Shown: in pieces, positions 43,732-53,466 of the stretch | Layout of the letters: every line of letters begins with the position of its first letter | How positions within the stretch are numbered: the first letter of the stretch is position 1 | Assembly (NCBI RefSeq): GCF_900100385.1 | Contig: NZ_FNFC01000010.1 | Span: 62,001 to 126,000, forward strand | From: Halovenus aranensis | GTDB lineage: Archaea; Halobacteriota; Halobacteria; Halobacteriales; Haloarculaceae | Direction: 5' to 3' | Length of the DNA: 64,000 nucleotides | The notes under the pieces: generated by a model | Database searches by the model: none | The model's input: the letters and a program-made list of their open reading frames with translations, nothing else | What the model was told of the DNA's origin: nothing | Position numbers and translations under genes: made by a program

Positions 43732-44603
43732 CCGTGACGACCCCAGCTGTCAGCGTCCGCGGACTCCGGAAAGATTTCGGGAACGGCGACGTGCTCGCCG
43801 GCGTCGACCTCGACGTGCCCGACGGCGAGATTACGCTTCTCATGGGACCAAACGGCGTCGGGAAGACCATCCTGCTGTCGTGTATCGCGGGCGGGTTACA
43901 TCCCGACGACGGCGAGGTCACCGTCTTCGGTGCCTCGCCGGGCGCGGCCGCCGAGTCGCTGAGTTTCATGCTCCAGGACGCGATGCTCGTCGACGAACTG
44001 ACCGGCCGCGAGAACGTCGCCTTTTTCCGGGACCTCCATCCCCACTCGACCGACGAGGTCGAGGCGATTCTGGAGACCCTCGACTTCGAGACCGAGGCCC
44101 TGGAGATGGAGGTGGGCGACTACTCGGGCGGAATGAAACGAAAGCTCGAACTCGCCATCTCGCTGAGCGTCGACGTGTCGCTGTATCTGCTCGACGAGCC
44201 GACCGCGGCCCTCGATATGACCACCGTCGAGCAACTCCACTCGCTGCTCGCCGACCGCCGCGAGGCCGGCGAGACGATTCTGGTCTCCAGTCACTTGCCC
44301 GCCGACGCCGAACTCGCGGACACTATCGCCGTCGTCACCGACGATGGTGTCACTGCTGTCGACTCGCCCGAGGCGTTACTGGCGGCGGTGCCGCCTGTGG
44401 TGCTCGCCGAGGGGCCGGCAGACATCGCCGACGCCGTCCGAGACGGTCGGCTGTTCGAGGGCGAGATTCACCGCCGTGGCTTCCTGCGCGAGGGCGTCGA
44501 CCCCGAACGGGTGACCGGTGACGAGGGAACCGCCGTCCAGGTCCGAGAGCCGACCTACACCGATATGTTCAATTACTACGTCCATCTCAGGGGCACACGA
44601 TGA
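43728..44603 (+). CDS. ABC transporter ATP-binding protein
   Basis: 291 residues from the GTG at 43728; a GTG at 43734 is an alternative. Walker A is GPNGVGKTI, the signature is YSGGMKRKLELAIS, Walker B is LYLLDEPTAALDM and the switch His is in LVSSHLPADAELADT. The last about 70 residues form the C-terminal domain often found on exporter ATPases. It partners the ABC-2 permease just upstream and the membrane protein just downstream (3-4 nt overlaps on both sides). The substrate is unknown. Confidence 0.93.
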   Translation: MTVTTPAVSVRGLRKDFGNGDVLAGVDLDVPDGEITLLMGPNGVGKTILLSCIAGGLHPDDGEVTVFGASPGAAAESLSFMLQDAMLVDELTGRENVAFFRDLHPHSTDEVEAILETLDFETEALEMEVGDYSGGMKRKLELAISLSVDVSLYLLDEPTAALDMTTVEQLHSLLADRREAGETILVSSHLPADAELADTIAVVTDDGVTAVDSPEALLAAVPPVVLAEGPADIADAVRDGRLFEGEIHRRGFLREGVDPERVTGDEGTAVQVREPTYTDMFNYYVHLRGTR

Positions 44604-45220
44604 GCGGGGACACCGAAATCGACCCCGAACTGCTCCGGGAGGAGGTGGCCCAGATAAAGGACGCGATGGGCCTCCAAGAACGCTATCCCGGCCAGTTCCA
44701 GCTCTGGCTGGTTTTCGGGGTTGCGGTCTTGCTCGCTTCGACTGCCTCACAGCTCATCGCGCTCCGTGAGCTGTCGGGCTCGCTACACGCCGTCGCGTGG
44801 TGGGTGCCGCTGGGCGGGGCCTGGCTCTATCAGTGGTGGAAAACAGACGACGTCGAGGCTACGAACCCCGACGCGAAACCCAGACTCGGTGTGCTCTGGC
44901 TGTCGGTATTTGGGCTGTACGTGGTCTTTCTGTTCACGCTCGACCCGGCGCTCGACACGCTATCGGCCGAGGCCGCCCAGATTCTGCTGTTTAGCCTCAT
45001 CGTCGGACTCATCGGCGTCGCGTATCTCGTCGTCGGTGAGGCACTGCGGGCCTACTACATCCGACGACGCGACCGGTGGGCCTTCTACGTCGGCGGCATG
45101 TGGATGTTGGCGCTCGCAGCGGTGATGCCAAACGTCGACGCTCTGGAGACGTGGGGGTACGCGACCTTCGGCGTCATCTATGCGGTTCACGCCGGCGTGT
45201 CCTATCTCGTACTCAAGTAA
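44600..45220 (+). CDS. Membrane protein of the ABC-2 exporter operon
   Basis: 206 residues with a cytoplasmic acidic N-terminus (MSGDTEIDPELLREEVAQIK) and five predicted helices (about 34-54, 62-80, 97-116, 125-147, 158-172 and a last stretch to the C-terminus). No family is recognised. It overlaps the ATPase gene (ATGA) and precedes the regulator gene by 2 bp, so it belongs to the same transcript and may be an accessory or second membrane subunit. Confidence 0.82.
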   Translation: MSGDTEIDPELLREEVAQIKDAMGLQERYPGQFQLWLVFGVAVLLASTASQLIALRELSGSLHAVAWWVPLGGAWLYQWWKTDDVEATNPDAKPRLGVLWLSVFGLYVVFLFTLDPALDTLSAEAAQILLFSLIVGLIGVAYLVVGEALRAYYIRRRDRWAFYVGGMWMLALAAVMPNVDALETWGYATFGVIYAVHAGVSYLVLK

Positions 45221-45222
45221 GC

Positions 45223-45510
45223 ATGGAGTTCGACAAGCTCGTCCACCAGCCGACGCGACTGCAAATATTCGCGTATCTCTACCGCCACGGCCGCTCGCCG
45301 TTTACCGAACTCGTCACCGCTCTCGACGTGACCGAGGGGAACCTGTCCAGTCACCTCCAGACGATGGAGTCCGAGAGAGCCGTCGTGGTCGAAAAGGAGT
45401 TCGTCGACCGGAAACCACAGACGACATACGAGCTCACCGACGAGGGGAACGAACTGTTCGAGGACCACGTCGAAACTCTGGAGACACTCATCGACGGTCT
45501 CGACGGCTGA
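45223..45510 (+). CDS. Winged-helix transcription regulator (HTH_34/MarR-ArsR-like)
   Basis: 95 residues, starting MEFDKLVHQPTRLQIFAYLY. The winged-helix domain fills the protein: helix 2-3 in FTELVTALDVTEGNLSSHLQ (recognition helix about residues 37-50) and the wing VVVEKEFVDRKPQTTYELTD. It ends in a short dimer helix. It is the last gene of the exporter operon, so it may regulate it in a feedback loop; the inverted repeat at 42750-42767 is a candidate site. Confidence 0.9.
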   Translation: MEFDKLVHQPTRLQIFAYLYRHGRSPFTELVTALDVTEGNLSSHLQTMESERAVVVEKEFVDRKPQTTYELTDEGNELFEDHVETLETLIDGLDG

Positions 45511-45528
45511 ACCCTCTCTGTGACTGAT

Positions 45529-46905
45529 TCAGGCGAACACGTACACTGAGCCCGCTGGCTCGCCCGATGGCACGTTCCGCCCTGGTGCCCCGACGACGGC
45601 CGTTTCGCTGTCGGCCGAGACCGCAACAGCCTCGCCGAATGCGTCGCTGGCGTTGCCCTCGGCGGGCGAGAGTGCGGCCTGCTGTTGCCAGCTCTCACCG
45701 ACCCGCGAGAACAGGAACGCCGCGCCGGTCACGCCGCGCACGTCGCTGCCGAGCGTGGCACCGACGACAGCGGTCTCTCCGCCGTCGGAGACGGTCACTG
45801 CCCCACCGAAGAAATCGCCCGGCTCACCGTTGCTGGCGGTGAGTTTTGTCTGCTGTTGCCAGTCGTCTCCGCCTCGTGTGAACACGTAGGCAGCGCCTGC
45901 GTTCTGGCCGTTTGGCTCTTCCTCGCGGCGGGCTCCGACGACGGCGGTCGTGCCGTCACCCGATACCGCGACGCTGTAACCTAGTTCGTCGCCCGTGTCG
46001 CCGTCGTCGGCGAGAAGCGCGGTCTGCTGTTGCCACTCACCGTCAGCCCGCGCGAACACGTACGCTGACCCGCGTAGCGGGGACTCCTGGCTGCCGTCGC
46101 CGGGACAGCCGACTACCGCGTTTTTGCCATCGCCCGAGAGTGCGACTGACCTGCCGAAGTTCTCCGCTGTGTCGCCGTCGGCTGGGGCGAGTCTCGCCTG
46201 CTGTTGCCAGCTACCATCGACACGCGAGAACACATACGCTGAGCCGCCTTCCGTGCCGTTCGGGTCGTCGTCCAGGCTGGCACCGACGACGGCTGTCGTC
46301 CCGTCGTTCGAAACCGCAGCCGACGCGCCGAACCGGTCGTTTTCGTCGCCGTCGTCGGGAACGAGTGCGGTCTGTCGTTCCCACCCCTCCTCTGTCTGTG
46401 TGAACACGTAGGCCGCTCCCGCGTTCTGCCCGTTGCGGTCGCTTCCAGTGGCTCCAGCGACGACACTCGTGCCGTCTGCCGATAGTGAAACGGCGTCGCC
46501 GAGTTCGTCATTCTCCTCACCGTCGCCGGCGACGAGCCTGGCCTGCTGTTGCCAGCCGCCCTCGTCGCGCGAGAACACAGACAGCGAGCCAGCGTCGCTC
46601 CCGTCTCCGGTATCGTCGCCGACCGCTCCGACGACAGCAGTCGTCCCGTCCGCAGACACGGCGACCTCGTGGCCGAAGAAATCTTCCTCCTCGTCGTCGG
46701 GGCTGAGCTTTGCCTGCTGTTGTAACGGCTGGACCAACGTCGGCCCGTCACCGTCGTCAGTGCCGTTCGCTGTCTTCGCCGTGTCCTCGCCGTCGACGCC
46801 GGTCTCACCGTTGGCCTCGGTCTCGTCGTCGTCGCGACATCCAGCGAGCGAAGCAATCGAGATTGTGCCGGCTGTTGCGAGCAACTGTCGTCGAGTCCGC
46901 TGCAT
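45529..46905 (-). CDS. FG-GAP-repeat lipoprotein (seven repeats)
   Basis: 458 residues. A Tat-type lipoprotein signal (RTRRQLLATAGTISIASLAG then Cys22 or so) precedes an acidic linker. Seven nearly identical repeats of about 54 residues follow, each like WQQQARL...GD, then FGxxVAVSADGTTAVVGA, then AYVF. Seven such units suggest a closed seven-bladed propeller of the FG-GAP (PF14312) type. It sits on the outer membrane face and probably binds a ligand or partner; no enzyme motif is present. The repeats are still similar at the protein level, which may allow recombination among them. It converges with the wHTH gene, 18 bp apart. Confidence 0.88.
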   Translation of the reverse strand: MQRTRRQLLATAGTISIASLAGCRDDDETEANGETGVDGEDTAKTANGTDDGDGPTLVQPLQQQAKLSPDDEEEDFFGHEVAVSADGTTAVVGAVGDDTGDGSDAGSLSVFSRDEGGWQQQARLVAGDGEENDELGDAVSLSADGTSVVAGATGSDRNGQNAGAAYVFTQTEEGWERQTALVPDDGDENDRFGASAAVSNDGTTAVVGASLDDDPNGTEGGSAYVFSRVDGSWQQQARLAPADGDTAENFGRSVALSGDGKNAVVGCPGDGSQESPLRGSAYVFARADGEWQQQTALLADDGDTGDELGYSVAVSGDGTTAVVGARREEEPNGQNAGAAYVFTRGGDDWQQQTKLTASNGEPGDFFGGAVTVSDGGETAVVGATLGSDVRGVTGAAFLFSRVGESWQQQAALSPAEGNASDAFGEAVAVSADSETAVVGAPGRNVPSGEPAGSVYVFA

Positions 46906-47052
46906 ACCGGCGACTCGAGATGACCGCTGAAACCCTTACCGCATTCGTTCACAGGAACGACGGCTTCGTCGTCGTGCGGTCACACCGGGTGACGAGACCG
47001 CCACGCACTGACTCACGGAGGGATTTAGAGGCTTGAACCCGAAGGGTGGCGC

Positions 47053-47673
47053 ATGGAGTCGCACCTGCGCGCCGGCGTCGCGGTCTACAACGCCGGCCAG
47101 TACCACGCGGCCCACGACGCCTGGGAGGACCACTGGCTCGACCTCGAACAGGGGACCGACGACGAGCAGTTCCTCCACGGGCTCATCCAGTTCACCGCTG
47201 CTGTCCACCACGCCCGTACTCGCAACTGGAGCGGAGCAACCGGGCTGGCGAGCAGTGCCCGCGACTATCTCGGGGCTGTTCCGGCAACCTACCGCGGGCT
47301 CGACGTGGCCGACGCGAGACGCTTTCTCGCCGCCCTCGCAACGGACCCCGAACGCATAGAGCGCGGCCAGCCGCCGGCACTGACCATCGACGGAGACGCT
47401 ATCGCGCTTGCAGACCTGGCCTTCGAGCCGACGACAGTCGCCGCCGAAGTCCTTGCCGAGGAACACGACTACGACACGGGAGTCATCGAGCAGGCGGCCA
47501 CGTTCGCGCGGGCGGACCTCGACGACGGACAGACGGCCAGCCCGTTCGTGACGCTGTTGTTCGATTTCACGAGAACACCCACACAGCGCCCCATCATCGC
47601 TCAGCGACTCTCGGAACACACACAAAAGCGGGCACAGCGTGCAGACGACGTCGCTGGACTGTTCGACGCGTAG
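47053..47673 (+). CDS. DUF309 domain-containing protein
   Basis: 206 residues from MESHLRAGVAVYNAGQYHAA. The DUF309 motif is clear: YNAGQYHAAHDAWEDHWLDL (residues 12-31), then LHGLIQFTAAVHHARTRNWS. The His-Glu-Trp residues of this motif are the family signature; the function is unknown, though a metal-binding or hydrolase role is often guessed. The C-terminal half is less conserved. It abuts the convergent histidine kinase gene with no gap. Confidence 0.88.
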   Translation: MESHLRAGVAVYNAGQYHAAHDAWEDHWLDLEQGTDDEQFLHGLIQFTAAVHHARTRNWSGATGLASSARDYLGAVPATYRGLDVADARRFLAALATDPERIERGQPPALTIDGDAIALADLAFEPTTVAAEVLAEEHDYDTGVIEQAATFARADLDDGQTASPFVTLLFDFTRTPTQRPIIAQRLSEHTQKRAQRADDVAGLFDA

Positions 47674-49338
47674 TCAGGTGTCGACGGCGACATCGCGGAT
47701 TTCGAACCGTGCGCCGCCGCTCTCGCTCTCGGTGACAAGAAGCGACCAGCCGTGGTCTTCGACCACCCGCCTGACGACTGCGAGTCCGAGACCGGTCCCG
47801 TGTGCGAGGTTGGTTGTCCCGCTCGTGAGGACGGCCTCGCGGTCGCTGGGCGGGATGCCGGAGCCGTCGTCCTCGATGAAAAACCCCTCCTCGAAGGAGC
47901 CAACGGTGACGGTGACGCCGTTGCCGGTGTGCTCGACAGCGTTGCGAAGGAGATTCGCGAGTAGCTGGTGGAGGCGGTCGGTGTCGGCACGCACCGTCGC
48001 CTCTGTGTCGACGACGAGTTCCGTGTTCGGCGTTCGGATGTGTTGCCAGCACTCGGTCACGAGGCGGTCCAGCCTGACGGGTTCGACCATGACCTCGGCG
48101 CTCCCCTCACGCGCCAGCGCGAGTGTGTCGTCGATGAGACGGCTCATCCGCTGAATCGACCGTTCCATGTGTTCGAAATGCTCTGCGTCGCCGGTGTCTC
48201 TGGCGAGCGAGAGCCGCGCTTCGAGGACACTCAGCGGGTTTCGCATCTCGTGGCTCAGTCGGCTGGCGAACTGGTCGAGCCGCTCGTTTTGTGCCTCGAG
48301 CTTGCGCGCCCGGCGCTGTAGCTCTTTCTGGCGCTCTATTCGCTCGATTGCGGCTTCGGCCGAGTCGGCGAGTAACTCGATAATCTGGCGGTCGGTCTCG
48401 TCGAAGGCGTCTCGCTCCCGTGTTGCCGCCTGGAATATCCCCCACTTCCCGAGTGGCACACTGATAACCGACTGATAGTCGGAACTCGCCGCCCGGTACT
48501 TGGTCTGGTTCAGGTCGTCGACGACGACGGTCTCGCCCCGGTCGTAGGACTCGACTGCGAGACTCCCCGACTGGTCCAGTGGCGTCTCCGTATAGAAATC
48601 TTCGAGGTTCATCGTCGAGCCGACTGCCCGCGTCTTCAGTACATCACCCACCCGCTCGTCGAGCGTACAGATAGCGATGTCGAGGACTTGCTCGACGGTT
48701 TCGACGAACAGGTCGTAGATATCGTCTTTCTCGGTGGTGAGTTTCATTGCCGTCGAAACGGCGTGGACGGCCTCTATCTGCTCGTTTTGCCGTTCGAGCG
48801 CTGCGGTCCGCTGTTCGAGTGTGGTCTCTCGTTGAATGCGCTCGATTGTCGTCGCCAGCGGCGCAACGAGTAACTCGACCAGCCTGCGGTCTTCCTGGTC
48901 GAAAGCCCCCGTCTGTTCGCCGATTGCCTGGAACGCCCCCCAGCCGCCGACTGGAACTGTGAGCACGCTCTTGACTTGCCCATCGTTCTGTGCCGCCTCT
49001 CTCATCTCTGTAATGTCGTTGTCGATGCGAGATTCGTCTGCGGAGAACGCCGCTCCCACGATTCCCTCGTCGATACCGAGTGGCCTGTCACCGGGTTCGA
49101 GGTCGTCGGCCCGCTCGACGGCGACCACCTCGAACATCTCGCTCTCGCGGTCTGCCTTGGCGATGAGACAGCCGTCGAACCCCAGAATCTCGGTCGCCGT
49201 CGATACCGTTTGGCAGGCACTTTCCTCGATGCTGTCGGACGCATACAGGGCCGTGGTTGCTCGGTGAAGCTGTTCGAGGCGCTCGCTGTCGAGCTGTGAG
49301 TCGACACGCTCTGATTCGGCCTGCTCGTTTCGCTCCAT
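47674..49338 (-). CDS. Sensor histidine kinase with two GAF domains
   Basis: 554 residues, no membrane helix. GAF 1 covers about residues 25-165 (LGFDGCLIAKADRESEMFEV) and GAF 2 about 195-340 (DIAICTLDERVGDVLKT). A coiled linker leads to the H box LSHEMRNPLSVLEARLSL with His363. The HATPase domain has N box LLANLLRNAVEHTGNG, G1 FFIEDDGSGIPP and G2 HGTGLGLAVVRRVVEDHG. It senses a cytoplasmic signal, possibly redox or small-molecule, and passes phosphate to an unknown receiver; no response regulator is adjacent. It is divergent from topA. Confidence 0.93.
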   Translation of the reverse strand: MERNEQAESERVDSQLDSERLEQLHRATTALYASDSIEESACQTVSTATEILGFDGCLIAKADRESEMFEVVAVERADDLEPGDRPLGIDEGIVGAAFSADESRIDNDITEMREAAQNDGQVKSVLTVPVGGWGAFQAIGEQTGAFDQEDRRLVELLVAPLATTIERIQRETTLEQRTAALERQNEQIEAVHAVSTAMKLTTEKDDIYDLFVETVEQVLDIAICTLDERVGDVLKTRAVGSTMNLEDFYTETPLDQSGSLAVESYDRGETVVVDDLNQTKYRAASSDYQSVISVPLGKWGIFQAATRERDAFDETDRQIIELLADSAEAAIERIERQKELQRRARKLEAQNERLDQFASRLSHEMRNPLSVLEARLSLARDTGDAEHFEHMERSIQRMSRLIDDTLALAREGSAEVMVEPVRLDRLVTECWQHIRTPNTELVVDTEATVRADTDRLHQLLANLLRNAVEHTGNGVTVTVGSFEEGFFIEDDGSGIPPSDREAVLTSGTTNLAHGTGLGLAVVRRVVEDHGWSLLVTESESGGARFEIRDVAVDT

Positions 49339-49550
49339 CTATCGTACCACCAGTCTGTTTGCGGCGCCGTACAGGCTATCTAGTCAGGAAGCCCATAAAG
49401 GTATTATCACGTACCATTCCATCGACATTCTAGCTGAGTTGTCGACAGCCGGCGGTCGTCGCGCCGTGATATGCCTGTGATACTGTCAGGTGGTTTCTCG
49501 AAAGTCTTTAGGAGGCAACCCGGCCTAACACCGATAACGAGGTGGCCCCC

Positions 49551-52031
49551 GTGAGAGTTATTATCACCGAGAAAGACAACGCTGCGCGCCGAATCGCGGA
49601 CATTCTGAGCGACGGAACTGCCGACGCCGAGAGGCGAAACGGCGTGAACGTGTATCGCTGGGGCGGCACCCGTGTCGTCGGCCTCTCTGGTCACGTCGTC
49701 GGGCTGGATTTCCCGCCAGAGTACGAGAACTGGCGGGACGTCGAGCCGGTCGAACTCATCGACGCCGAGGTGGTCACCGAGCCGACACAGGAGAACATCG
49801 TCCGCACGCTGTCGGAGCTGGCCGCCGAGGCCGACGAGGTCGTCATCGCGACTGACTACGACCGCGAGGGCGAACTCATCGGGAAAGAGGCATACGAACT
49901 CGTTCGCGAGGTGTTCGACGGCCCAATCGAGCGCGTCCGGTTCTCCTCGATTACCGACCGCGAGGTCCACGAGGCGTTCGACAACCCCGACGACCTGGAT
50001 TTCGACCTCGCGGCCGCCGGCGAGGCCCGGCAGGTCATCGACCTCATCTGGGGGGCCGCACTCACCCGGTTTCTCTCGCTTTCCGCTCGCCAGCTCGGCA
50101 ACGACTTCATCTCTGTCGGCCGGGTCCAGTCGCCGACGCTGAAGCTCATCGTCGACCGCGAGCGCGAAATCGAGGCCTTCGACCCCGAAACGTACTGGGA
50201 GCTGTTCGCCGACCTGACCAAAGACGGCGATACCTTCGAGGCACAGTATTTCTACGACGACGACGGCAGCGAGGCCGAACGGGTCTGGGACGAGGAAGTC
50301 GCGACGACCGTCAACGAGACAGTCGAGAGCGCCGATACCGCGACCGTCACCAGTGTTTCCCGTCGAACACGGACGGACTCGCCACCCGACCCGTTCAATA
50401 CGACGGCTTTCATCAGCGCTGCGGGTTCGCTGGGATACTCCGCACAGCGGGCGATGTCCATCGCGGAGGACCTCTATACGGCCGGCTATGTCACCTACCC
50501 GCGGACCGACAACACGGTCTACCCGGACGACCTCGACCCCGAAGCGTTGCTCGATTCGTTTGTCGGGACCGACGAGTTCGGCGACGACGCGGAGTCGCTG
50601 CTCGCTCTGGAGGACATCGAACCGACCGAAGGCGACGAGGAGACCACAGACCACCCGCCGATTCATCCGACCGGCGAGTTGCCGGCGTGGGGCGACCTTG
50701 AGGAGGACGAGTGGAACGTCTACGAACTCATCGTCCGGCGGTTTTTCGCCACGGTGGCAGAGGCCGCGACCTGGGAGCATCTCCGCGTCGTCGCCGAGGC
50801 CGACGGGCACACGCTCAAGGCAAACGGCAAACGTCTCGTCGAGGAGGGGTATCACGCGGTCTATCCGTACAGTAGCGCCAGCGAAAACGTCGTTCCGGAC
50901 CTCGAAGAGGGGGAAACGCTCGCTATCGCGGATGTCGACCTCGCCGAGAAAGAGACCCAACCGCCCCGGCGGTACGGCCAGTCTCGGCTCATCAAGCAGA
51001 TGGAGAAGATGGGTATCGGGACGAAGGCGACCCGTCACCACATCATCGAGAAACTCTACGACCGGGGGTACATCGAGGACGACCCGCCCCAGCCGACGAA
51101 ACTGGCCGAGGCAGTCGTCGACGCCGCCGAGGCGTTTGCCGACCTCGTCGTCAGCGAGGAGATGACCGCCCAGCTCGAACGCGACATGACCGCTATCGCC
51201 GAGGGCGAGGCGACCTACGAGGAAGTGACCGAGGAGTCGAGAGAGATGCTCCGGCGGGTGTTCGCGGAACTGCGCGAGTCACAGGAGGAAATCGGCGACC
51301 ACCTCCAGGAGTCGCTCAAGGCCGACCGTCGGCTGGGACCGTGTCCGGAGTGTGGCGACGAACTGCTGGTCCGGCGCAGCCGTCAGGGGTCGTATTTCGT
51401 CGGCTGTGACGGCTTCCCTGACTGTCGGTTCACGCTGCCGCTGCCAAGCACCGGCGAGCCGCTCGTGCTCGAGGAGCACTGTGAGGACCACGACACCAAC
51501 CACGTGAAGATGCTCGCGGGCCGGGACACGTTCGTCCACGGCTGTCCCCGGTGTGCCGCCGCCGAGGCCGACGAGAGCGAGGACCGCATCCTTGGAGCCT
51601 GTCCCGAGTGTGGAGGGGAACACGACGGCGAACTCGCCATCAAACAGCTCCGCTCTGGCTCGCGGCTCGCGGGCTGTACCCGCTATCCGGATTGTGAGTA
51701 CTCGCTGCCCCTGCCCCGCCGGGGCGACATCGAAATCACCGACGAGTACTGCGAGGAGCACGACCTCCCCGAACTCGTGGTCCAGGACGGCGACGAGCCC
51801 TGGGAGCTTGGGTGTCCGGTCTGTAACTACCAGGAGTACCAGGCCCGCCAGGCAATCGACGACCTCGAAGACCTGAACGGCGTCGGCCCGGCGACCGCCG
51901 AGAAACTCGCCGACGCCGGCGTCGATTCGCCGGAAGACCTCACAGATGTCGACCCCGACGACCTCGCCCAGCGGACCCAGGGCGTCACCGCCGAGACGGT
52001 CCGCGAGTGGCAGGCTGAGCTTGCCGGCTAG
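49551..52031 (+). CDS. topA: DNA topoisomerase I (type IA)
   Basis: 826 residues from the GTG at 49551 (MRVIITEKDNAARRIADILS), which matches the usual archaeal TopA start; a GTG 9 nt earlier is an alternative. The Toprim domain has ATDYDREGELIG, and the active-site Tyr lies in GYVTYPRTDNTVYP. Further core motifs are SVGRVQSPTLKLIVDRERE and LIKQMEKMGIGTKATRH. The C-terminus holds four Cys-rich zinc-ribbon-like units (for example CPECGDELLVRRSRQGSYF) and finally a helix-hairpin-helix (LEDLNGVGPATAEKLADAGV). The enzyme relaxes negative supercoils. It lies upstream of aspS on the same strand, 70 bp apart. Confidence 0.97.
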   Translation: MRVIITEKDNAARRIADILSDGTADAERRNGVNVYRWGGTRVVGLSGHVVGLDFPPEYENWRDVEPVELIDAEVVTEPTQENIVRTLSELAAEADEVVIATDYDREGELIGKEAYELVREVFDGPIERVRFSSITDREVHEAFDNPDDLDFDLAAAGEARQVIDLIWGAALTRFLSLSARQLGNDFISVGRVQSPTLKLIVDREREIEAFDPETYWELFADLTKDGDTFEAQYFYDDDGSEAERVWDEEVATTVNETVESADTATVTSVSRRTRTDSPPDPFNTTAFISAAGSLGYSAQRAMSIAEDLYTAGYVTYPRTDNTVYPDDLDPEALLDSFVGTDEFGDDAESLLALEDIEPTEGDEETTDHPPIHPTGELPAWGDLEEDEWNVYELIVRRFFATVAEAATWEHLRVVAEADGHTLKANGKRLVEEGYHAVYPYSSASENVVPDLEEGETLAIADVDLAEKETQPPRRYGQSRLIKQMEKMGIGTKATRHHIIEKLYDRGYIEDDPPQPTKLAEAVVDAAEAFADLVVSEEMTAQLERDMTAIAEGEATYEEVTEESREMLRRVFAELRESQEEIGDHLQESLKADRRLGPCPECGDELLVRRSRQGSYFVGCDGFPDCRFTLPLPSTGEPLVLEEHCEDHDTNHVKMLAGRDTFVHGCPRCAAAEADESEDRILGACPECGGEHDGELAIKQLRSGSRLAGCTRYPDCEYSLPLPRRGDIEITDEYCEEHDLPELVVQDGDEPWELGCPVCNYQEYQARQAIDDLEDLNGVGPATAEKLADAGVDSPEDLTDVDPDDLAQRTQGVTAETVREWQAELAG

Positions 52032-52101
52032 GTCTCGTCACCGACAGCACACCCCAACAGTGAAAGACTGTTCTTAAGTAACGGCACTTTGAACGAAGAG
52101 T

Positions 52102-53406
52102 ATGGACGAACGCACGTACACGGCAGACGCCGAGCCGGGCGACGAGGCGACCGTCGCCGGGTGGGTCCACGAGATTCGAGACCTCGGTGGCATCGCATTC
52201 CTCATTCTCCGAGACACGACCGGGAAGATTCAGGTCAAATTCGAGAAAGACGAGATGGACGACGACCTCGTCGAGACCGGGCTGGGTGTCCACCGCGAAA
52301 GCGTCATCAGGGTGGCCGGTGCAGTCGAGGAAGAAGAACGCGCCCCGACGGGCGTCGAAATCGTCCCCGAGAGCGTCGAGGTCGTCGCCGAAGCCGACCC
52401 CGAACTGCCCCTCGACCCCTCCGGAAAGGTCGACGCCGAACTCCCGACCCGGCTGGACAACCGCACGCTCGACCTCCGGAAAGACGAGGTCAAAGCCATC
52501 TTCGAGATTCGCGCAGAGTTGCTGCGCTCGGTGCGCGAGGCGTTCCGCGGGCTTGGCTGTACGGAGATTAACACGCCGAAAATCGTCGCCACGGGAACCG
52601 AAGGCGGCACCGAGCTGTTCCCGATTACCTACTTCGGACAGGAGGCGTTCATGAACCAGAGCCCACAGCTGTTCAAACAGCTGATGGTCGGCTCCGGGCT
52701 GGAGCGGGTCTTCGAAATCGGCCCCATCTTCCGCGCCGAGGAACACAACACGCCGCGACACCTCAACGAGGCGACCTCCATCGACTTCGAGTCGGCCTTC
52801 TTCGACGAGTCCGACGCCATGGACGCCTGCGAGACGGTCGTTCGCGCGGCCTACGAGGGCGTCGCCGAGAACTGCGCCACGGAGCTTGAGACGCTCGGGC
52901 TGGCCGAAACCTTCGAGGTGCCCGAGGAGAGCTTCCCGCGCCTGAGCTACGAGGAGGCAATCGAGCGCATCAACGCCACGGGCGAACTCGACGAACAGCT
53001 CGTCTGGGGCGACGACCTGCCGACCGAGGGCGAGCGCGCGCTCGGCGAGGAGATGGGACAGCACTACTTCATCACCGAGTGGCCAAGCGAAATCAAGCCC
53101 TTCTACATCAAGGACAAAGAGGACGACGAGCAGCTCTCGACCGGCTTCGACCTGATGCACCCCTCGATGGAGCTCGTCTCGGGCGGCCAGCGTGAACACC
53201 GCTACGAACACCTCGTCGCCGGCTTCGAACAGCAGGGACTCGACCCCGAGGCCTTCGAGTACTACACGAAGATGTTCCGATATGGTATGCCACCCCACGC
53301 CGGCTGGGGACTCGGCGGCGAGCGCCTCGTGATGACGATGCTCGGACTGGACAACATCCGCGAGGCCGTGCTGTTCCCGCGAGACAGGCAACGGCTGAGT
53401 CCGTAG
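52102..53406 (+). CDS. aspS: Aspartyl-tRNA synthetase, probably non-discriminating
   Basis: 434 residues, the archaeal size. N-terminal OB-fold anticodon-binding domain (1-105: [20 protein letters not shown]), then the class II core with motif 2 [20 protein letters not shown] and motif 3 [20 protein letters not shown]. Charges tRNA with Asp. His23 stands where discriminating archaeal AspRS, such as the Thermococcus enzyme, has Trp26; His at this position is a known mark of enzymes that also mischarge tRNA-Asn, which GatCAB then amidates. Ends [11 protein letters not shown] similar FPRDRQRLS coding string recurs 66 bp downstream. Confidence 0.96.
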   Translation: MDERTYTADAEPGDEATVAGWVHEIRDLGGIAFLILRDTTGKIQVKFEKDEMDDDLVETGLGVHRESVIRVAGAVEEEERAPTGVEIVPESVEVVAEADPELPLDPSGKVDAELPTRLDNRTLDLRKDEVKAIFEIRAELLRSVREAFRGLGCTEINTPKIVATGTEGGTELFPITYFGQEAFMNQSPQLFKQLMVGSGLERVFEIGPIFRAEEHNTPRHLNEATSIDFESAFFDESDAMDACETVVRAAYEGVAENCATELETLGLAETFEVPEESFPRLSYEEAIERINATGELDEQLVWGDDLPTEGERALGEEMGQHYFITEWPSEIKPFYIKDKEDDEQLSTGFDLMHPSMELVSGGQREHRYEHLVAGFEQQGLDPEAFEYYTKMFRYGMPPHAGWGLGGERLVMTMLGLDNIREAVLFPRDRQRLSP

Positions 53407-53439
53407 GCGAAACCGTCCCTGTCGAGCGGAGTGGCGGTG

Positions 53440-53466
53440 TTCCCGCGAGACCGCCAGCGGCTCTCA
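53440..53466 (+). repeat. Short second copy of the aspS 3-prime end
   Basis: These 27 bp encode FPRDRQRLS in the same sense as aspS codons at 53374-53400, 66 bp upstream. The 14 bp at 53438-53451 are identical to 53372-53385, while later codons differ only at synonymous positions (agg/cgc, caa/cag, ctg/ctc, agt/tca). The copy lies after the aspS stop, with no start codon or continuing gene. Confidence 0.7.

Noticed and set aside
49508-49534. TTTAGG and CCTAA near topA as a third metal box
   Set aside because: The two half-sites are too far apart and the sequence between them is not symmetrical.
49407-51041. 544-codon open frame antisense to topA
   Set aside because: It is the mirror of a clearly conserved topoisomerase; GC-rich third positions commonly keep the opposite strand open.
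51985-53391. 468-codon frame antisense to aspS
   Set aside because: Opposite-strand shadow of a conserved synthetase.
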